DNA from: Bolinopsis microptera
Taxonomy: Eukaryota > Ctenophora > Tentaculata > Lobata > Bolinopsidae
Assembly (NCBI RefSeq): GCF_026151205.1
Contig: NC_087080.1
Coordinates: 4,569,096 to 4,629,095, forward strand
Reading direction: 5' to 3'
DNA: 60,000 nt
Below, piece by piece: positions 48,055 through 60,000 of the stretch. Each line of letters starts with the position of its first letter. Position 1 is the stretch's first letter. The position numbers and the translations under genes were made by a program. The notes below the pieces were generated by a model. The model made no database searches, had not been told where the DNA came from, and worked only from the letters and a program-made list of their open reading frames with translations.

Positions 48055-48559
48055 TTACAAGAAAGCATCACACCAAATATTCAAGCATTTGGCGCAATCA
48101 CCGGCTTGTTTACGGTTGGCTCCAATTTTGTAATTCAGCCACTTAACCATCAGGTCCTCGTTTTTACCCAGCTTCAAGAACTGTCCAAGCACATTGTATG
48201 CGTATTGGAAACCCTGGTAAATTAAGAGATTAATGTTTCAGCAAAGGCCAAGATAGTGAGCTACAATAAAGAAATCAAATAAATTATTTAAGTGTTGTCT
48301 TGTGAAGGAAAATGGCAGCTATACTCCCTATATTGTAATTTTCAATGTCAAATTGATCATATTCATCCCTTATCTTGCAAGATAAAGCTAAAATGAATAT
48401 AAATAGATGATTATAAAATCTAATCTAGAGTTTAAACATGGCATTTACCTCACCAATCAATTTATCACCAAGTTTCTTTCCGATACCAGGCAATGACTTC
48501 ACAGCTTTCTCACCCATCGGCTCGGACGTGAAGGCCTTCATTTTTTTTGACATCGACAT
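48055..48559 (-). CDS. BANF1: Barrier-to-autointegration factor, two exons
   Basis: Exons 48559-48449 and 48213-48055 encode 89 residues, exactly the usual BAF length. BAF is a small DNA-bridging dimer that binds LEM-domain proteins and lamins and organises chromatin and nuclear envelope reassembly. Recognisable blocks: [20 protein letters not shown] with the helix-hairpin-helix start; then [10 protein letters not shown]; and the C-terminal [10 protein letters not shown] ending at TAA. The donor is gtaaat and the acceptor tttaccag, phase 0. The start is the first of two ATGs in MSMSKK. The N-terminal Ser-rich start keeps residues of the kind phosphorylated by VRK kinases in other animals. The gene looks intact. 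Confidence 0.95.
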
Positions 48560-48833
48560 GGTTGCTGTTTGGATAACTTCCTTCCTTAATGTCAAATTTG
48601 TGATGAACGATTTATTATAAACAAATGTCGTAATCAAGTTTAATGTAATATATTACATAATCAATTTACATAATGTAGATAATGACATCAGTCGGAACAG
48701 TGCCATAAGAAAAGGCACCGCTCACCCAAATTTTAGCAAATGATTTTAGCATCCATGTTTTTCATACAATAAGCTTATCTGCGCTGTGCATATAAGGTAC
48801 GAAGGTACCTACAGGACTAGATTAGATACCGTC

Positions 48834-49134
48834 GGTCACATACCTAGGGAGATATCCCGGTTTGTCTTCTACTTTATCGAGATGGGTGGTATGGTAGAAG
48901 GTATCGTAGCTGACATAAGCCACCGAAGGTCGCCTATACCAAGTGGGGGACTAGAGATAAAGCTTAAGCTGTACTTTAGGCATTCAACTTTCAAGTATCT
49001 CTCTAGTAGAGCAGTTGGGATCGTCCATTGCCCGGTACGACTACGAGTTGGACAGACAACCAGTTGTAATAGAAAATGTGGAGGTAGAAGAAGCCGAAGA
49101 TCAACTTCAAGATAGTGATCATGCAATAATGTGA
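48834..49134 (+). pseudogene. Fragment of a repeated 'GHIPREISR' (HIRAN-like) protein
   Basis: An open frame reads GHIPREISRFVFYFIEMGG, then IPSGGLEIKLKLYF, then after a frameshift an acidic tail ending DSDHAIM-stop. It resembles an uncharacterised HIRAN-like family with 'VGH[IV]PR...FF...GG...GGLE[VI]' spread through some invertebrate genomes, often near transposons. There is no N-terminal part or start, so it is a relic. Confidence 0.4.
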
Positions 49135-49299
49135 TATTTACAATTCAGATTGTTAAAATTTTATAATACCTTGTTTTTATTAATTCAACGATATAGTTTA
49201 GTTTAACTTTAATGATAGCTATTGAAATTGACTGAAATTAAAAAGTTGTCATATTCTGGACAAAAAGTTCGAAATGAAAAAAATTTTGAAAAAAATTCA

Positions 49300-49412
49300 A
49301 CGGACTTTAACATGGACGGACATTAATTGAACGGACTTTATTTGAACGGACATTAAGATGAACGCTAGGGCCTCCAGCGTTCAAGTAATGTCCGTCCAAA
49401 TAAGGTCCGATA
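49300..49412. mobile_element. Palindromic MITE, CGGACTTTATTTGAACGGAC type
   Basis: ACGGACTTTATTTGAACGGA near 49332 pairs with TCCGTCCAAATAAGGTCCG at the right, with GCTAGGGCCTCCAGCG near the centre. Same family as 45646-45826. Confidence 0.55.
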
Positions 49413-49949
49413 AGGTAGATATGTATCGCTCTATAAGGCAGCTGACCCAGGCGAGTCTATCTAGCACAAAATAAAAGGATGAAACATTTTTCCTGTAAGC
49501 TTGTAGTACTAGTAAAAATATGCTAGCTTGTTGAGTATTACATGCGATGAGCTATTCTTACTTTATATCACAAGATCCAATCATGTCCTATCATTCCCTA
49601 CTCAAAGTCAATATCCCATTCACTGTAATTGATAAGCTAAGAAGGTACACGAAACGTGTATGAACAATATTGCGTTATCCAGCTATTGTCGTGCAAAGTA
49701 CCTACAGCTTTACACGTCACGAGGCACACTGTTCCTACTCAAGTATTGTATCCTACAAATCTTCTCTCCTGATACTATTTATTCAGGCAATACTATCGAG
49801 AATATATCTATTTATATTTAAAACTTGACGAAAAAATCGGGGGCTCATAAGTCTACAAAGGTTTTGAACTATATCTTTCTTTTTAGCGCTTGCTATACCC
49901 CGTGATTGATTTTGTGGGAAAGCTATGATTATACCTAACCGGATCAATT

Positions 49950-50535
49950 ACTCTTCTTTCTGCCGCAGAAATGGAGCAGAACGAAATGAAACCTCGTTGT
50001 GCTCTGATGTCCATTCCATTTGGACCGAGCCACGCTGAAACCTGATGACCTTCACCTTCTCGAGCAGTGGTCTTTCTGTTTTGCAGCGGTTTCTTGTCCC
50101 ATATGACCTCATATGCCAAGAATGAAAGTCCGAACAGGCCATAGAAACAGCAGAACCCACCTTTTCCACTGCACCACCAAAGTCCTCAAGTCATAATTAT
50201 TTAGCTGTCCGCACTGTTTGATGAACAGTTCCACTTAATGGTGGAACGAGTCAGTGTTCATGAACCTATGGCCTGGCTCCAGATATTTCACTGTTATCGT
50301 GTCAAGCCCGAGGTCAGGGCTGTTTATGAGCGGTGAAATATATAACGTTTATGAGCGGTGAAAATTATAACGCAGTGAAAAGTGGCCAGCATTTGTTCTG
50401 AGCGGAACAATTGTCTGCCCACAGAATGATTTCCCGGCTTTCACCAATTCTCACTTCAGCAAAAGACCTTATAGCTTTGACCCAGGTTGAAGATACTTTC
50501 TCATCTTTCCTCCCAGCAATAGCAATTTGCTTCAT
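49950..50535 (-). pseudogene. Degraded transposase-like gene with DNCSAQNK motif
   Basis: The reading starts MKQIAIAGRKDEK and reaches EIILWADNCSAQNK, stops, then resumes in other frames with ITVKYLEPGHRFMNTDSFHH and ACSDFHSWHMRSYGTRN, and a C-terminal VIRFQRGSVQMEW block. The order matches a transposase-like family with 'DN[CS].AQNKN' and 'GH..M..DS.H' motifs (like DUF7869 proteins) common in invertebrate genomes. Multiple stops and frameshifts show it is dead. The family name is uncertain. Confidence 0.5.
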
Positions 50536-50780
50536 TTTAGGTCAGGCAAGCTAAAAATCTACAGTCTCAACTGATTAGAGAATAAAAATTTTAAAGCAAA
50601 TTTTGAAGCATATTTTGAAAGGTTCTGCAGTGACAAATCGGCAATTTTGACGGCGAAGCTAACGTTTCTGAAGTTTATGACCATCACCAATTGATCCGTC
50701 GTGAAAATTTAGTCTTAGATTTGTAAGTTCCGATTATATAGCTTCAGTTGACAGAATCAACATCTAATTAAAAGTATAAT

Positions 50781-51526
50781 GGGGGCATACACCAAACCTG
50801 TCCAGACCAAATGACCTCATAGGCAGTTCAGTGACCTTCTAGCGCACCGTTTCCACACCGAAAAAAATTATTTTGAGAATACCTATTTTTGTAATCGAGC
50901 ATTTCCTGGTGAGAGTGGAATTTTTGGAAAAACACAATTTGTTTCATGGAGAGGCTATAAGTTAATCATTTCTTGCGGGATCGGGTTGAAATTTTGGTCG
51001 CCGTCTATTCACATCTATTTCAAGGTGTGTGTAAAATCTTGATATCGTATCTTAAAAAGCTGGTGTGTTATAAATTTTTAAAGTCAAAAAGCTGAAATTG
51101 ACCAGGCTTAAAAATTCAAGCTTATTTTTACCAAAAAGTTAGTCAGGGAAGATCGAATTGTTTTGATGCTTGACATGAAATTGTTCTCTGAATTCTGGCG
51201 CAGTTTTTGATGACCTCTAAAATGTGTTTACTCATTTTTCTTCAGATCTATTGGACCTCAAAGCCAAACAACAAATTTAAGCATATTTTTCGTTTTTCAT
51301 AATTACTGATTTTTTCTAAAATTTTGAAAGGAATGTGCTAGTGACTTTTTAAATGGTGCAAAATAACCGCAACTAGCACAATTACATATGAGTTATGAAC
51401 AACAAATCACCCTAAAATGCTTCCCTTGGAAGTTATTAAAAAAAGTCATTTCTTAAGCCAAAAATCACATGGTCACTGAACTGCCTATGAGATAATTTGG
51501 GTTGGACAGGTTTGGTGTATGCCCCC
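50781..51526. mobile_element. 746-bp inverted-repeat element, GGGGGCATACACCAAACC ends
   Basis: The two ends are inverted over about 50 bp: GGGGGCATACACCAAACCTG plus a CATAGGCAGTTCAGTGACC block on the left, and its complement on the right. The target duplication is unclear. No ORF of note; probably non-autonomous. Confidence 0.65.
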
Positions 51527-52010
51527 TTAAGTGCAATAATTATAAATTGTTTTTTTCCGGGCCAAAAGACCCACGATCACCAAATTGCCGTCACTAGGCC
51601 AGTTTTGGACGTAGAAAACAATGCCACCATTTTCAGTTCCCGAAATGGCACCATTTTTGAGATAAACGGCACCCGTTTTCCAAAATGCTACTTAAGCACT
51701 TTTCTCAGAAAAATGACCATTTTTTGCATTTTAGGGGGTTCCAAAAAGGGGGTTTCGGAGGGTCAGCGAATGTATCCAATGGTCCTCAGGGATAGTTTTT
51801 GACCCAAAAACAAAATTTAGACCAAAAACCCGAAATTTCCAAAATGTTACTTAAGCACTTTTGTCAGAAAACGGCAGAGATCCAGTCTTAACCTTCAATT
51901 GGATATAACTCACTAGCTGAAGTAGCTCTGTTACGTCCGATTAGAACCTGTAAGACTGACCTCCAGCTCGCCATTTTTGAGATTCAAGCAAATTGAGGAT
52001 GTTTTGGAGA

Positions 52011-52697
52011 TACAGGGTAGACCGAAAGTAACTGCCCACACGCAACCCTTTAATAACTCAATTAATTCTTCTGAGAATTTCGCAGAAATTTCAGAGATTA
52101 TAGATATGGGTCAAATTTAGATTTCCTAAAATTTTCGTCAAATTTAGTTAATTACAGTGGGTGTGGCACGCCAATCCCTCCTTTTCTCTATTGTCACCAT
52201 AAAGTGATCAGAACGCTTTCAGCTAGGAACTTCAAAGTTTCTAGACACATTTTGTTTGATAATTGAAGTGCTTTCCCAAAATTTCAAGTTGGTTGTTCAC
52301 AATTTAACCGAGTTATGACCCTTTTAAAATATTGCAGATACGTGATCTCGGCACTTAATCAGTGATTTCGTCACTCTTTAAGTGAAATCACTGATTAAGT
52401 GCCAAGATCACGTATCTTCAATATCTTAAAAGGGTCAGAACTCGGTTAAATTGTCTAAAAACTTTAAAGTTCCAAGCTGAAAGCGTTCTCACTTTATGGT
52501 GACAATAGCGAAAAAGAGGGATTGGCGTGCCACACCCACTGTAATTAATTAAATTTGACGAAACTTTCAGCAAATCTAAGTTTAACCCATATCTATAATC
52601 TCTGAAATTTCTGTTATGTGCAATTCTAATTTCTAAGAAGAATTACGTGAGTTATTAAAGGGTTGCGTGTGGGCAGTTACTTTTGGGCCACCCTGTA
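52011..52697. mobile_element. 687-bp foldback element with TACAGGGT ends
   Basis: The termini TACAGGGTAGACCGAAAGTA and the complement of TACAGGGTGGCCCAAAAGTA bound two arms of about 330 bp that pair with each other (CGTGATCTCGGCACTTAATC in the left arm, its complement in the right) around a short centre at 52370. The ends resemble the 22913-24451 family. Confidence 0.7.
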
Positions 52698-52917
52698 TTT
52701 ATTAATTCTCTAAAAATCTATCAAAGGATGGCTACCCTGTAAACACCACAGTGAGCCAAGAAAGACGGTCCGAAAAGATAGGTGATCTAGTGTGTCACCG
52801 TCACAGAAATGAACTAACAACGATCTGAAAGTCTTAAATATAGCGGTCCAGTTTTAGTCTTAGAACTTTAGTTTGAGATCCTGGAGAGGTTCGCTGTTTA
52901 TCAGTCTCATGATAAGA

Positions 52918-53094
52918 GATAATATCCGGTAGTAGAGACTAGGTAGGACAACTGGACAAGTGAAACTACTGTTTAGGAGGAAACGCGAGCTTTCAGTGTG
53001 CTACACTTTCATCAGGCTCAAATTATTTGCTATATAGTACTAGTGTTGAAAGTACTAAATTTAATAAACTCTAGGTACTACCGGATATTATCCC
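52918..53094. mobile_element. 177-bp MITE of the same family as 32113-32240
   Basis: The inverted ends GATAATATCCGGTAGTA / TACTACCGGATATTATC and the shared interior blocks TCAAATTATTTGCTATATAG and GTGTTGAAAGTACT define the family. Confidence 0.6.
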
Positions 53095-53675
53095 TGGAAT
53101 CATCAACTTTAGTTTGATAGACAAACATACTTATTACGGACATCTCGATGGATGTAATTGAGTGGACTGTCTTCATGAATTTGATTAACGCAACAATCGA
53201 CTCAGTAAATTTATGTCATCTCTTTTCCAATGTTTCATAACTTAAACGACTTTAACTTTTAAAGTCAACGATCTGTTAATTGGAAATGAAATGAGTAAAT
53301 TGTTCATGATGTTGTGAATTTATATACTGAGTGAAATTCTACTCTAAAGTGTAAATACTGATCAGTTAGATGGTCAGTAAGATTGGCAGTTGCCCCCCCC
53401 CCCCCCGCCCCCCCCCCCCCCCCCCCCAACTTCATGTGGGACTCTCTCTCTCTCTCTTATATAATCGGTATATATAATGGTTGTATCCGTGTTGCACAAA
53501 GCGGTGGTTACTTGACCCCTGGACCACCTATCCTGGTGCCACTGTTATAGTGTTATCATAGGTTCTCTACTCTCTATAACATGTATATTGTATAATGTAA
53601 GCTCTTGTTGGAGGGTACAATTTAATGTGCGCCTTCGTACTGTTTTGGACCTTATTCAATCATTTTGCAATGTAG

Positions 53676-53982
53676 GTACACTGTACACTGTACACTGTAC
53701 ACTGTACACTGTACACTGTACACTGTACACTGTACACTGTACACTGTACACTGTACACTGTACACTGTACACTGTACACTGTACACTGTACACTGTACAC
53801 TGTACACTGTACACTGTACACTGTACACTGTACACTGTACACTGTACACTGTACACTGTACACTGTACACTGTACACTGTACACTGTACACTGTACACTG
53901 TACACTGTACACTGTACACTGTACACTGTACACTGTACACTGTACACTGTACACTGTACACTGTACACTGTACACTGTACAC
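53676..53982. repeat. 7-bp microsatellite (GTACACT)n, about 44 perfect copies
   Basis: A virtually perfect array open in all six frames, so the predicted proteins are artefacts. Every unit boundary contains the palindrome TGTACA, so single strands can self-pair. Confidence 0.97.
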
Positions 53983-56555
53983 TAGTGCACACTGCACACT
54001 ATACACCCTGCACAGTTCACTAATAACTAGTAAGTACACAGCCGTAATACAGTGTGCCAATGACTTTATCGTGCACTTCTAACTTGATTTGATTTTTATC
54101 TGCGAGATAAACTTGATAAAACAATACATTTTAAATACTTTCAGTTGGTCTGTGTTTCTTTTAGTTTTGATTTGTACTGATCTAAATTTGCTGGAGTTTT
54201 AACTTTTTACAACCTTTCATAAGTCTGCTTTTGATAAATTAATTCCATTAGAAACTGTGTTCACGGAGTCTATTCAGAAACAATCAGAAATTGCATCCCG
54301 CCTCTATAAGGTTTGTTACCAGTAAAACTGGGCGGGAGATTCGTAACAAGCTGATCGCAGATGTGTGACCTTATACGGTATTATTACCAATAATATCATG
54401 GTCACTTTATCACATAAGGTAATGACGTCACCCTCGGTTAGAACACAGTACTGGACTTTATCTTTAACTGTTGTGGTGGGTGCTGGCTAAGTGCTGTGAC
54501 GTTTGGTCTCAGATTTCACCTCGTCACAGCTTTCCTCTCAATTCAATCCCATATTTTAAACATTTGTAAAACAGTTTATTTGGTATTCAGGTATTATATT
54601 GTAACCTGGACATTAAAGTCCACCAGTGCCCCCGCAGCCCCCCCCCCCCCCCCCCCCCCCCCTTCATCTCCCCTCCCCCTCTTAAATTAGAAGGTAAAAT
54701 AGGACAAATTAGGTGATTTTAGAGGATACACACAGCGGGGCCCTTCGTTACGCCACTATACTCATTATATAATATTTATATCTTTAAATCTGATTGTTTC
54801 GTTTCAATCAGGGTTTTTAAAAGTGGTACTGTTAGCGTCGCTTTGTTAGTGTCACTTTGTTAGTATCACTTTGTTAGTGTCATTTTGTTAGTATCACGTT
54901 GTTATTGTCACTTTGTTAGTGTCACTTTGTCAGTGTCACAACTGTTAGTGTCACTTTGTTAGTGTTATTTTGTTAGTGTTTTTGACTCTTTAATCAGTAC
55001 ACACAATTAATTAATGGCAGGTAAATCTGAAACCTAAATTTCTCATATCTCTAATTTCTCTGTCTGTAGAACTCTCAATATCGTCTTGACACATTATTGT
55101 ACCTTGCTAACTGCCTCTTTCTGTCACACCCTCCACCTAACTACCAATCAGTAAATCAGAACCCAATGCGTGATAACTCAGTGTCCAATCAATACACGCC
55201 ACTAAGTCACGTGACAACTCAGTGTCCAATCAGTGTGCGCCACTAAGTCACGTGACAGTCACGTGACAGTGCACGTGACTGTGCGCGCGCAGCCATCTGA
55301 GACCACACAAATATTCACTTCCTATCTGTCATTCATTGTCTGAGTTGTTTATACACATGTAAGTGTCTATTGTTGGTAGCGTGTACTTTGCTCTGTTACT
55401 TTATAACTTTTTTATTTTGTTGTGTAGCTCTGCAGCCTCCCTTCTTTTGTTTTATTGTTTGCTTTACATTAGACTCGTGGTTTAAACCGCTACATTATAC
55501 TTGAACAGTGACACTTAAATGGTTACCCAGCAACCGTTGGAACCTAGCAACCCACAATATTGTTTCATGACATCAGAGGATCCCAATTTTACAGAAGTGC
55601 AAAGTTCCCGATCAATCACCCTCGTTCATGTCCGATAGTTTCACTGCTCCCTAATATTATACTATTGATAACTTAACTCTAAGTACCTTGATGGTAGTAC
55701 TATACACTCTAAGCTCCCTCTAAGCGCCTCTAAGCTACCTCTGAGCGCCTCTTAAAGCTCCCCACTTGTGTTATGTTAGTTCTTCCGCTGTAAACCCTAT
55801 TTATAATAGTATATTCAGTGACACGTGCGTCATCTTCTATTAAATATTAGGTTTTACATTGTTAAAAGGACTGTTATCCTACAGCTTTTCATTTAGAAAT
55901 GAAACGAATACTTTACCCTAGCCAGGGTTTCACTAGTTAAACTTCGTTAAAACGCTCCTATCCCATTAAATAATAATAAAACATAACAAATTTACAATTT
56001 ATAATGGAATTTACAATCATAACATTACAATCAACAGAATAAATTAGATCACAAAATATGATAAACTTTGAAGAGTGACGAGTGACTATATAGTGAGGGG
56101 CGTGTTAGAACATGGTATGTGATTAATTAACATTCTCCCTGCGCTATAATTACATTCTAACTAGTAGCGGTGTTTTATGAATGTCGTTGTGTTGAATTTT
56201 TGTTTTATTATCTAGCCTGTGTGAGTTTAAAAGATTTTTTGATGAATAATGCTTTTCAAATTTTACAGAGTACAGCAATAAATGATGATGAAATAAAACC
56301 GTTCGAAAATATTGCCCCCAGCTGTAAAATCAAAAATGCATATTAATATTATATTATGTTGTATAAAACAGACCAAAGAACATACATAATACTACAGTAT
56401 GGTTTATAATAAACTATTGTAACCTTGTATCTTCACTTTGTGACGAAGTACAAGCCGATATAATAAATAATGATAGAGATATTGTCATTCGTGTCCCTGA
56501 TATTTGGGTTAATTCTAACTCTCCTGAGATATCAGACAATTTGTAGTAAACCGTC
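53983..56555. other. No gene recognised
   Basis: Contains a poly-C tract, a 14-bp repeat, and a CACGTGAC-rich stretch at 55205-55280 (AGTGTCCAATCA repeats with CCAAT). No exon is supported. Confidence 0.5.
54836..54990. repeat. 14-bp repeat GTTAGTGTCACTTT
   Basis: About eleven imperfect copies. Confidence 0.85.
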
Positions 56556-56807
56556 ATGAGGCTGCCACACCCCACTCGAATGAACCTAAGGTCTGAAAGT
56601 TTTCAAAGTTTACAGGCCACTTATAAGAGTACTTACTTTGGTAACTTAGGTGTGCTTCATAGAATCCTCTATCGGGTCATCAGAGTTGCTGACCATCCGG
56701 ACAGCGAGGTCGCTGCCTTTATTCCACTCCAGTCGAGTAACGAGTTTCCATTTGGACAGCTGTATCCTGCCACTAGAGGCTCATCCGGGAATGATTTCAC
56801 AAACGTT
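56556..56807 (+). CDS. Probable first coding exon of an unrecognised gene
   Basis: An 84-codon open exon starting at ATG and ending AACGTT|gtaagc in phase 0. The composition is balanced and higher in GC than its surroundings. Segments include NLGVLHRILYRVIRVADHP and FIPLQSSNEFPFGQLYP. No domain is recognised. I could not find a convincing second exon before the window ends, so the gene may continue past 60 kb. Confidence 0.5.
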
Positions 56808-57464
56808 GTAAGCATTTCTTTAAAGTGCAGGGGATATTCGATAGTATGCATGTTAAGTTCCACAATCGAGGTCCAATAACTGCAAACGAATTGTCGTAGA
56901 GCGTTTGGTTGCGATGACTGCTAAATTTCTTCAGAGTGAGAATAACTGCCTTTTGGCCATAATTAATTATTACCACTAATTAATTATGCCCTCTATTCTT
57001 TTATTCCACTACCGTTACGTGAATTACGTCACCTTTACATGTTAATTTACAGTCCTATTATGTACAAAGCTTGCTTGATAAAAGATCTTGATCATTTACA
57101 TGTATATGATGTAACATGACCATATAAGGCAGTACCACCACAATATTACTACCATATAAGGTAATCTTACCTTGTACACTGTGTAAAGTGACGAAAGAGA
57201 GAGAGAGCAGGTAGGTCCAGATTTTAATGTGTCTGATCTCCTTGTGAGAGTTTATACTTAGCATTATATATGGTAGTGGGGTCACCTCCTGTTACCTGTT
57301 TATTGCTTCACCTCTTTATTGCTCACACCTTATATTTCTAATTTCGTTATAATTTGGTTTCTCTGTCGCTGCTTGTCTCCATTACACACTTATAGAGGCT
57401 TATTAGTATCACTTGTCATCTGTCTGGGTAAATACAACCGTTGCTAATACTATATTACGAGTAC

Positions 57465-57950
57465 TCACCACTCACCACTCACCACTCACAACTCAGCACT
57501 CAGTAATTAGCACTAAGTACTTACAACTCAGCACTCAGTAATTAGCACTAAGTACTCACAACTCAGCACTCATTAATTAGCACTAAGTACTCACAACTCA
57601 GCACTAAGTACTCAGCACTAAGTACTCACAACTCAGCACTCAGTAATTAGCACTAAGTACTCACAACTCAGCACTCAGTACTCAGCACTAAGTACTCACA
57701 ACTCAGCACTCAGTAATTAGCACTAAGTACTCACAACTCAGCACTCAGTAATTAGCACTAAGTACTCATAACTCAGCACTCAGTAATTAGCACTAAGTAC
57801 TTACAACTCAGCACTCAGTAATTAGCACTTAGTACTCATAACTCAGCACTCAGTAATTAGCACTAAGTACTTACAACTCAGCTCTCAGTAATTAGCACTT
57901 AGTACTCATAACTCAGCTCTCTCCACTCAGTACTCAGCATGCAGTACTCA
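57465..57950. repeat. 35-bp minisatellite, about 12 copies
   Basis: Units contain ACTCACAACTCAGCACTCAG then TAATTAGCACTAAGT. Confidence 0.92.
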
Positions 57951-58329
57951 GTACTTATACTAACAACTAACAAGTATCATTTTTCGCTCTCTTGAGTGGG
58001 TCAATCAAGATTGCAGTCGAAATGAGAGGCTCTCATTTATTATTATACCTATTGTATTACACTATTTAAGATTATATAATGTATAAGCTGACTTCTTACT
58101 ACTTTAAATAGTCAGCTCTCAGGATCCAGGATTTAGCACTATATAAGTATATTTAAGCTGAGTTCTCACAGTTAAGTAGCTATTAGCGTTACATCGATTA
58201 TAATAGCTGCCTGCTGACTCAGTTCGATTTTTTTTTTTTTAATTTTTATCTAGACACTTATTTTACTTCGGTGTATTCCAACAGCCACAATGTTACACAA
58301 GTGCAACCAGCCAATTACAGGAAGCCGAA

Positions 58330-58597
58330 GGATCTTTTTGGCCAGTGACGGTTAAGGTAGTGTGTACCATACTTTCTTCGTCCGAGACTTTGCTGCAATG
58401 TGCAGCTCCTCATTTAACCCTCACACCCGATTTCTCGAGTATTCGGCTGAGTAGACCGGGGGGCTGCATAGACCACTCATGATCCTTAGCTGAACGTCGA
58501 CGACGCTCACCCCACGACCAGGCAGTCAGTGGGTTTCGAACTCGCAACCTAACGATTGTAAGACAGGCGTTCTAACCAACTGCGCTACCTGGCCGCT
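58330..58597 (-). mobile_element. tRNA-derived SINE
   Basis: Reading the - strand from 58596: GCGGCCAGGTAGCGCAGTTG then GTTAGAACGCC (a pol III A box, TRGCNNAGNNGG-like), and 35 bp later GGTTGCGAGTTCGAAACCC (B box, GGTTCGANNCC). The first 70 nt fold like a tRNA, and an unrelated tail of about 190 nt follows. A true tRNA is unlikely because the acceptor stem does not close and unique sequence continues. Confidence 0.7.
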
Positions 58598-59432
58598 AAA
58601 TGATGGAACTAAAAGCTTTTAATCGCTGGCTCTTTGCCAGAATATTGTTGATTAATCTAAGCTGTCTACTTGTTCAAGCCACAGCCGATATTTTAGCAAG
58701 TTTTATTCGTTGATGTTCCTATGATTTTTATCGTATTATTTATAAAGTTACTTTAAATTAACTTGCCGTTTTAAAGTTTTAAGATACATTTTCCTTTAAT
58801 ACGTATTTATTAATACGAAATTGTTAAAAATCTAATAAGATTTACGTTATTCCCACAATGCACTGTATAGTGTATATATTATATGCACAATGTACTATAT
58901 ACACTAGATGAACAATGTACAATTTACTACATATACTGGATGTACAATTTACAATGTACACTAGCTGAAAATGTCCATCAGTACAATGTACTGCGTATAA
59001 TACTAGATGTATATAATGTACAATAACCTCCCTGAGTGAGAGTACTCTTAATACTTTAATATGACACCGCCTCATTTTCAAAGTCCCAGCTACCATTACT
59101 AATTCCCAATCTGTTACGTAATTGTTGCGATCATAATCCTTCTTCCTTCGTTGTGTTTGAGTGGAATTGTTCGCATATTAAATACATACTTTCTTCATTT
59201 GGGTTTGAAAAATTTTATTAAAAGCAATAAGTGGAATCTTCTTATAATTTAGGATGAGTCATTACTCATTAATGTGTAGTCCAATAATTTCTGTTTTTCT
59301 TGGGCAGATCTCGTTAAAGATGGCAAAATCAATTCATCCCATTGTTTCTTTTCTGTTATATCTTAAATTACACTTAACATTACACTTTATATTAAACTTA
59401 ATATTACAAATACAACTAACATTACACGTTGT

Positions 59433-59510
59433 CCCCCCCCCCCCCCCCGCCCCCCCCCCCCCCCCCCCCGGCCCCCCCCCCCCCCCCCCCCCCCCGGCCC
59501 CCTCCCCCTT
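59433..59510. repeat. Poly-C tract
   Basis: Almost pure C. Similar tracts: 53393-53427 and 54637-54662. Poly-G at 46627-46645. Lengths may be unreliable. Confidence 0.9.
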
Positions 59511-60000
59511 TAGTTGCTCCCAGATCTATCTGCTATTTCAATAGAGCCATTCACTATCTGGATCTGACTTTACTCTGCGTTATATTGCGTGTACTGTGTA
59601 ATGTGCATATTAAATGATGTAACGATACTAAAGCGATACTATTTAAACATCACGATAACGGATAAGTAAGCAAGTATAAGCTTATAAGGCTCACTGTTGA
59701 CATTATTTTATTTGGAGTTTGGGAATTGATTCGTCCGATCCTTGAAACTTATAAAGCTACTAGTGTTACCCGTCTCTACGGCCGGGACTTCACTATCGCA
59801 GTTGAAATACAAAAGTACATAGTACATACCCGACTATTACATTAACAAAAACATGCATTACATTTTCGCAGTTAAACGGTGCGAAAGTATGAACTCGCTC
59901 ATTCCAAACAGACTGCAATTTGATTTTTAGTACCCCTCACGTATCTAATAGTAATACTTGATAGGTAATCTTGAGGTCCACTGCCAAATTACCTATTCAT

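Noticed and set aside
53588-54082. ORFs of 106-164 codons in all six frames
   Set aside because: They translate the 7-bp microsatellite.
58525-58597. A functional tRNA gene on the - strand
   Set aside because: A and B boxes are present, but the acceptor stem does not close and the sequence continues as a SINE body.

Overview
The window is eukaryotic and almost certainly animal. Genes are split by GT-AG introns, the DNA is AT-rich, and simple repeats and degraded transposons are dense. One gene is barrier-to-autointegration factor, an animal-specific protein. A multidomain secreted protein ending in a ShKT domain and a NOX5-type oxidase would suit a non-bilaterian animal such as a cnidarian; that assignment is inference.

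Layout. Positions 1-10.8 kb hold no recognised gene, only three or four possible unrecognised exons, a Val/Thr-type minisatellite and a complete 762-bp Merlin-like DNA transposon (6353-7114). From about 16.4 kb (perhaps 10.8 kb) to 35.2 kb on the + strand runs a NOX5-type calcium-regulated NADPH oxidase of about 21 supported exons. Its introns carry a 5.16-kb inverted-repeat element with a Mutator-like transposon and a 1.5-kb palindrome nested inside it, a 2.2-kb inverted-repeat element, and a non-LTR retrotransposon tail.

From 42.05 down to 37.49 kb on the - strand is a secreted protein: signal peptide, cysteine-rich GCC2/GCC3-like repeats, sushi domain, four Ig domains and a C-terminal ShKT domain. 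Upstream on the same strand is a one-exon sperm-tail PG-rich repeat gene (44467-42989). An SR-protein RRM exon broken by an 11-bp duplication lies at 47.1-47.3 kb, and an intact two-exon BAF gene at 48.1-48.6 kb, both on the - strand. From 48.8 kb to the end there are transposase relics, inverted-repeat elements, minisatellites, poly-C tracts, one convincing but unrecognised exon (56556-56807) and a tRNA-derived SINE.

The genes do not form a pathway. The most unusual feature is repeated tandem duplication across exon-intron junctions. The signal-peptide exon of the Ig gene exists in about five copies, each with its own ATG and splice donor. The end of NOX5 exon 33077 with its donor is repeated about seven times, and another Ig-gene donor is doubled. 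The oxidase also carries two extra EF-hand modules relative to vertebrate NOX5. All exon models come from reading phases and splice sites by eye, without transcript evidence.
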